A stretch of 64,000 nt of DNA, from assembly GCA_017527435.1 (NCBI GenBank), contig JAFXQB010000025.1, forward strand, positions 124,001-188,000, written 5' to 3'. The stretch is from Salinivirgaceae bacterium (GTDB lineage: Bacteria; Bacteroidota; Bacteroidia; Bacteroidales; SZUA-534). The notes under the pieces are model-generated. The model had not been told where the DNA came from. It was given only the letters and a program-made list of their open reading frames with translations, and made no database searches. Made by a program: the position numbers and the translations under genes. Positions 59,130 to 64,000 of the stretch are shown one piece after another (positions within the stretch are counted from its first letter, which is position 1; every line of letters starts with the position of its first letter).

Positions 59130-59777
59130 CTATTTATCCGCAAAAAGCCCGAACGCTTGTCCTTTAACAAGCCAACTTATACCGAAGAAAGTGAGAGCGA
59201 TTGCCTCAACAATAAATATTTTAGCAGGAAAATGTATCGGCAGTGGTATAAATATTAAAGCGGCCAGCATTCCGATTCCGCAGGTAATATAAATTTTGTT
59301 TCTCGTCTTCTTTTGTTCGGTTGGATTATCCACACCTTTGGTAAACAAGAAAAGACTGATATATGAAAGCAACAAGAAGAAGCAAACTGCCGACGCAATG
59401 TGAATGATATGAGACACGTTTACAGGCAATTGGAAAAGGCCAACTCTTTCAGGGGAAACACAACAGTTGCAAGGGAAAAGCACAATCATTAGTCCGCACA
59501 CGCCAGACAGAGTGGTTAAAACGTCGTCTTTCAATTCGTAGCCGTCGTAGCACATTAGCACAATGGCTGCAGTTGTCAGAATTCCGGTAAGTGCCGGTGT
59601 AACATAGTATGTGGCGGAAATGGAAAGGTTTTTCCAAAAAACATCACAAGGAATACCGCCGCCGAATTTTGATACCATATATGCGCCAAACAACGCTATC
59701 CAGGGAAGTGTCATACCAAGGAAACCAACCGTGTTCCTTATTCTTTTCAACCATTCTTGTGAACTTGCCATTGCCAT
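59130..59777 (-). CDS. Six-helix membrane protein of unknown function
   Basis: 215 residues from the ATG at 59777 (a second Met two codons later). About six hydrophobic helices; notable are GGGIPCDVFWKNLSISATYY and MIVLFPCNCCVSPERVGLF with a Cys-rich loop between helices. A DUF998-like fold is possible (LSISATYYVT and SHIIHIASAVCFFLLLSYIS fit), but unconfirmed. Paired with the small soluble gene at 58739. Confidence 0.6.
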   Translation of the reverse strand: MAMASSQEWLKRIRNTVGFLGMTLPWIALFGAYMVSKFGGGIPCDVFWKNLSISATYYVTPALTGILTTAAIVLMCYDGYELKDDVLTTLSGVCGLMIVLFPCNCCVSPERVGLFQLPVNVSHIIHIASAVCFFLLLSYISLFLFTKGVDNPTEQKKTRNKIYITCGIGMLAALIFIPLPIHFPAKIFIVEAIALTFFGISWLVKGQAFGLFADK

Positions 59778-59958
59778 AAATCTTGTTTTTAATGTGAAAA
59801 AATGTAGTCCAAATTTAGGAAACTGAACCGAAATCGCAAATCGGGAACCAACATCTTCACTTCCCGGCAAAAACCAGCAACGGCCGTCATCACGACGACC
59901 ATTGCTCAATGAAACGATTATTACATTTTATTTACCACTCAAATGCAGTATTCTTGAT

Positions 59959-61374
59959 TCAATCATTTTCAATCCTTACCAATTGTACCACATTCTCAAC
60001 ATGTTGAGTCTGCGGGAACATATCAACCGGTTGCACTTTTGCAATGCGGTATTGCGAACTCATCATGGCAAGGTCGCGGGCCTGTGTGGCGGGGTTGCAA
60101 CTCACATACACAATGCGCTTGGGGTTGGCGTTCAAGATTACCTGCACAACATCGGGGTGCATGCCCGAGCGCGGCGGGTCGGTGATGATGACATCGGGGC
60201 GCCCGTGCTCGGCTATGAAACTGTCGGTCAAGACGTTTTTCATATCGCCAGCAAAAAAATCGAGATTGGTCAGATTGTTCATCTGCGCGTTTACCTTGGC
60301 ATCGGCAATGGCGTCTTCAACATACTCAATACCAATTACTTTCTGCGCCTTGTCGGCTACAAAGCAGGCAATGGTGCCAGTGCCAGTGTAAAGGTCGTAA
60401 ACAACTTCGTTGCCAGTGAGTTCTGCAAAATCTTTGGCCACACCATAAAGCACAGCGGCTTGGTCGGTATTGGTCTGATAGAACGAGTTTGGCCCGATTT
60501 TGAACCGCAGTCCAGCCATCTCGCCAACAATATGGTCGTCGCCAGCGTAAAGTGTTGCGGGCAGGTCGGTGTACGAATCGTTCAACTTGTTGTTTATCAT
60601 ATACATCAGCGATGTTATCTGCGGAAATTTCTGATGCAGAAAATCCATCACAAGGCTAATTTGCTTGCGGTCTTCGGCCGACACAATCAGAATGACCATC
60701 AGTCCGCCTGTGTTCGAGTTTCGGATGACAATGTTGCGCAGAAGTCCTGTGTGCTCGCGTTGGTGGTAGAAACTGATATCGTTTTCTATCGCGAACTGTT
60801 TCAGCGAGTTGCGAATCTCATTAACAGGCTCGGGCATCAACAGGCACTCTTCAATATCCACCACCTTGTCGAAGAATCGAGGCAGATGGTAGCCAACCGA
60901 GCGTTGCTCTATTTTGTCGGCATCGGCAATCTGCTCGGGGGCAAGCCAACGAAGCGGCGAGAAAGCGAACTCAAGTTTGTTGCGGTACTCGCGAGTCTTT
61001 TTGCTGCCCAAGATGGGCGACACTTCGGGCAATTCCAAATGTCCGATACGTGTCAGATTGTCAACCACTTGTTTTTGTTTCCACGCGGTCTGCATCTCGT
61101 ATGGCAGAATCTGCCACTTGCAGCCGCCGCAGGTTCCAAAATGGCGGCAGAACGGCTCAATGCGCTTGTCGCTCATCTTCACATAGCGGACAACTCGGCC
61201 CTCGATATATCGGTTATGCTTTATTTTTCCCTCAATATCAACCACATCGCCAGGAATGGCCAGCGGCACAAACACCACCATCCCGTCGTATTTGCCCATT
61301 GCCATTCCTTCGGCGGCAATATCGGTAATTTCAACATTCTCAAACAGTTGCTTCTGATTTTTCTTGCGCGACAT
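59959..61374 (-). CDS. rlmD: 23S rRNA (uracil-5-)-methyltransferase RlmD
   Basis: 471 residues. It methylates U1939 (E. coli numbering) of 23S rRNA. A TRAM RNA-binding domain (about 12-65), Fe-S cysteines Cys76, 82 and 85 in FCRHFGTCGGCKW with the fourth in DIEECLLMP, and a SAM-binding core (DLYTGTGTIACFVAD, GIEYVEDAIADAKVN, ITDPPRSGMH). The catalytic Cys is Cys426 in VYVSCNPATQ. Could instead be the closely related RlmCD; the single copy here cannot decide. Confidence 0.94.
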   Translation of the reverse strand: MSRKKNQKQLFENVEITDIAAEGMAMGKYDGMVVFVPLAIPGDVVDIEGKIKHNRYIEGRVVRYVKMSDKRIEPFCRHFGTCGGCKWQILPYEMQTAWKQKQVVDNLTRIGHLELPEVSPILGSKKTREYRNKLEFAFSPLRWLAPEQIADADKIEQRSVGYHLPRFFDKVVDIEECLLMPEPVNEIRNSLKQFAIENDISFYHQREHTGLLRNIVIRNSNTGGLMVILIVSAEDRKQISLVMDFLHQKFPQITSLMYMINNKLNDSYTDLPATLYAGDDHIVGEMAGLRFKIGPNSFYQTNTDQAAVLYGVAKDFAELTGNEVVYDLYTGTGTIACFVADKAQKVIGIEYVEDAIADAKVNAQMNNLTNLDFFAGDMKNVLTDSFIAEHGRPDVIITDPPRSGMHPDVVQVILNANPKRIVYVSCNPATQARDLAMMSSQYRIAKVQPVDMFPQTQHVENVVQLVRIEND

Positions 61375-61462
61375 AATTCTATCGTTTTTTTATGGCGGCA
61401 AAATTAAAATGAAAAGTGTGAAAGACCATCAATCCATCCTTTCAACTTCAAATATTAACCCC

Positions 61463-61494
61463 ATAAAAAAAGCCACCCCGAAGGATGGCTTTTC
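61463..61494 (-). terminator. Intrinsic terminator after gapA
   Basis: Imperfect stem AGCCA-CC / GG-ATGGCT with flanking A- and T-runs; on the minus strand it is followed by T-rich sequence, 22 bp past the gapA stop. Confidence 0.7.
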
Positions 61495-61515
61495 TCATAT
61501 TTTGTTAAATCTAAA

Positions 61516-62526
<1,011 letters not shown>

Positions 62527-62584
62527 TTAAAGTATTAAAAATTAGAAACTTAAATCTCTTTATTGTTCCTTTTCAAAAATCGCT

Positions 62585-62615
62585 CAAAAGTATATAATCG
62601 GCTTGTAAAAACAAA
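62585..62615 (-). promoter_or_regulatory. gapA promoter, Bacteroidota consensus
   Basis: On the minus strand: TTTG (62612-62615), a 19-bp spacer, then TACTTTTG (62585-62592), matching TTTG-N19-TAnnTTTG. It lies about 70 bp before the gapA ATG, leaving a fair 5' leader. The clearest promoter in the window. Confidence 0.75.
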
Positions 62616-62702
62616 TATGATTTAATCTATTTTTTCTTTTTACGAGAAGCACTGATTTTGATGATTTTTTAGATATGCTGAAGTTGAAAGCTGCTATCCA
62701 TA

Positions 62703-62734
62703 AACAACAAAACCCGACTCGAAACGAATCAGGT
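62703..62734 (-). terminator. Intrinsic terminator after the small lipoprotein gene
   Basis: A 10-bp stem (ACCTGATTCG / CGAGTCGGGT with two G-T pairs) and 3-nt loop on the minus strand, then TTTGTTGTTTA. Confidence 0.65.
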
Positions 62735-62803
62735 GAGGTTTGACATCTTTCAGAATGTCAGCGCAAAAGCGCAAATAAAAAACATCTGAACGATGCTTTT
62801 TAT

Positions 62804-62935
62804 TTAGCGCTGCGCGATTTGCTCTGTTGGTTGTGCGTTTTGCGAGTATGCCGGGCAATTGCCTTTCGACGATGCGCAAGCAGACAAAACGGCTATTGTA
62901 GCCACAGCAACCATAATTACTGCATATTTCTTCAT
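62804..62935 (-). CDS. 43-residue lipoprotein
   Basis: ATG at 62935 reads MKKYAVIMVAVATIAVLSAC: a perfect lipoprotein signal with lipobox LSAC (Cys20), followed by a 23-residue mature peptide (ASSKGNCPAYSQNAQ and so on) ending TEQIAQR. A different open frame on the same strand (62694-63002) lacks such features, so I take this one as the real gene. It is flanked by a good terminator downstream. Bacteroidota carry many such tiny lipoproteins; no function known. Confidence 0.72.
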   Translation of the reverse strand: MKKYAVIMVAVATIAVLSACASSKGNCPAYSQNAQPTEQIAQR

Positions 62936-63065
62936 CTCTGCTATATTTAATTTGAAACGGTGTAAAAGTAGTCTTTTTTGTTACAAATGACACCAGCGGC
63001 AAATAATTTTTGTCGTGTTTTGCGAAAAAAAATTGAGCCGCCAGTGTACGTTGTCGTTAAATATC

Positions 63066-64000
63066 TCAAACTGTTGCCTTTGCGGCGATGCGCAGAATGC
63101 TCTCGACATCAGCAGTGGTGAGTTTTACAAAGCCTCCCGTTGTGCCGTTGATGCCCATCTTCTTGGCTAACAATGGAATATCCGACTCTTTCGCACCGAG
63201 TTGCTCAAAGTTGATTGGCATTCCGATTGACGAAAGGAACCGACGGAAGCAGCGAATGCCTGCGAGCGCGGTGTTTTCAGGATGCTCAAAATCCATCTGG
63301 CAGCCCCAAACGCGGGTGGCAACCTGTGCGAAACGCATAACATTGTGATTCATTGTGAATTCCATCCACGAAGGCATAACCACGGCCAGTCCAGCACCGT
63401 GAGCCACATCGTACAGACCTGACAGTTCGTGCTCAATGCAGTGGCTGTTCCAGTCCTGACTGCGGCCGACGCCAACAATGTCGTTGTGCGCAACCGTTCC
63501 TGCCCACATAATATTGGCGCGGGCTTCGTAGTTGTTCGGGTCGGCAATCACACGCGGCGTTTCCTTGACCATTGTCAGCAGGATGGCTTCGCAAAGACGG
63601 TCGGTAACCTCAACTTCTTCGGTATTAGTGAAATAGCGCTCAAAAACGTGCGCCATAATGTCGGTTGCACCGCAAGCCGTCTGATAGGCTGGCAGGGTGC
63701 AGGTGAGTTCGGGGTTCAAGATTGAGAATCGCGGACGAAGCAAGTCAGAACAGGCGTCGCGCTTGAGAAGGCCGTCTTCGCGAGTGATGACCGATGCGCC
63801 CGAGCCTTCGCTACCAGCGGCGGCAATAGTGAGCACAGTACCCACGGGCAGAGCCTTTTTAATCTCAAGTCCAGTGCCGTACAAATCCCAGAAATCGCCG
63901 TCGTAGCAGACGCCCGCGGCAATGGCTTTCGAACTGTCGATGCACGAGCCGCCGCCAACCGACAGAATGAAATCGACCTTCTCGGCCTTTGCCAGAGCAA
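63066..64000 (-). CDS. Iron-containing alcohol dehydrogenase, BdhA/YqhD-like (5' end outside window)
   Basis: The frame remains open to the right edge (ALAKAEKVDFIL then SVGGGSCIDSSKAIAAG, the dinucleotide-binding motif), so the start lies beyond the window. Visible are about 311 residues: GTVLTIAAAGSEGSGASVIT, the metal-binding ACGATDIMAHVFERY (Asp and His), SQDWNSHCIEHELSGLYDVAHGAGLAVVMPSW with further His ligands, and the C-terminal NGTTGGFVKLTTADVESIL. It matches NADPH-dependent butanol/aldehyde dehydrogenases, reducing aldehydes to alcohols. Substrate range is not decidable. Confidence 0.93.
   Translation of the reverse strand, partial: ALAKAEKVDFILSVGGGSCIDSSKAIAAGVCYDGDFWDLYGTGLEIKKALPVGTVLTIAAAGSEGSGASVITREDGLLKRDACSDLLRPRFSILNPELTCTLPAYQTACGATDIMAHVFERYFTNTEEVEVTDRLCEAILLTMVKETPRVIADPNNYEARANIMWAGTVAHNDIVGVGRSQDWNSHCIEHELSGLYDVAHGAGLAVVMPSWMEFTMNHNVMRFAQVATRVWGCQMDFEHPENTALAGIRCFRRFLSSIGMPINFEQLGAKESDIPLLAKKMGINGTTGGFVKLTTADVESILRIAAKATV

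Noticed and set aside
59902..61407. A 501-codon open frame on the plus strand
   Set aside because: It is exactly antisense to rlmD, whose Fe-S, SAM and catalytic motifs are complete; the antisense translation shows no domain and is composed of His/Asn/Val-rich text typical of a shadow.
62694..63002. A 102-codon frame overlapping the small lipoprotein
   Set aside because: No signal, no domain, and it runs through the terminator hairpin; the 43-residue frame with a lipobox is far more convincing.

Overview
The window looks like chromosomal DNA of a member of the Bacteroidota, most probably the order Bacteroidales. Evidence: carboxypeptidase-regulatory-domain/TonB-type outer-membrane beta-barrels, DUF5683, a BT_3928-type DoxX/thioredoxin protein, a long NusB, a DUF1573 lipoprotein, a FISUMP-type lipoprotein, and several -7 promoter boxes of the Bacteroidota form TAnnTTTG instead of sigma-70 boxes. 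Base composition is moderate, with a few visibly more AT-rich accessory genes. No tRNA, rRNA, CRISPR array or recognisable transposase was seen. The first and last genes run off the edges.

Layout. 1-1916: end of a repeat-type protein, a sirtuin and a small outer-membrane barrel on +. 1992-7902: a minus-strand block running ybbR-coaE-TerB/DnaJ-small membrane protein-LD-carboxypeptidase-DoxX/thioredoxin-tpiA. 8135-11511: an accessory island (DUF6140-like protein, membrane-anchored protein with a uracil-DNA-glycosylase-like domain, lipoprotein, a rod-like structured RNA candidate, Rpn/PD-(D/E)XK nuclease) lying between yajC and ybbR, which are usually neighbours. 11643-14731: yajC, DUF1573 lipoprotein, nusB and kdsD on -, with recQ divergent at 14960. 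17195-21766: sigma54-type response regulator, Ppx/GppA phosphatase and an ABC-2 exporter. 21998-23589: an AAA ATPase gene bracketed by two near-identical 67-bp hairpin repeats. 23675-29030: the parA-parB-DUF5683-LysM transglycosylase-SGNH hydrolase operon.

29313-36922 holds small envelope proteins, a large barrel with a Met/Gly-rich insert and a polysaccharide deacetylase. 37033-45970 holds folP, an AraC regulator, a calycin-like lipoprotein with a TonB receptor, guaB, a FISUMP lipoprotein and a His-rich cation exporter. 46173-53573 holds an AddB-like nuclease, a second barrel, cdaA (c-di-AMP synthase) and an HU/SPOR membrane protein. 53651-64000 holds a YdcF/SanA-like protein, lon, a GlmU-family protein, small membrane proteins, rlmD, gapA, a 43-residue lipoprotein and a partial iron alcohol dehydrogenase.

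Most of the window is housekeeping (glycolysis: tpiA and gapA; CoA, folate and GMP synthesis; chromosome segregation; proteolysis; rRNA modification) mixed with cell-envelope functions. The least explained parts are the hairpin-flanked ATPase unit, the island at 8135-11511 with its structured-RNA candidate, and several families of dispersed intergenic repeats.
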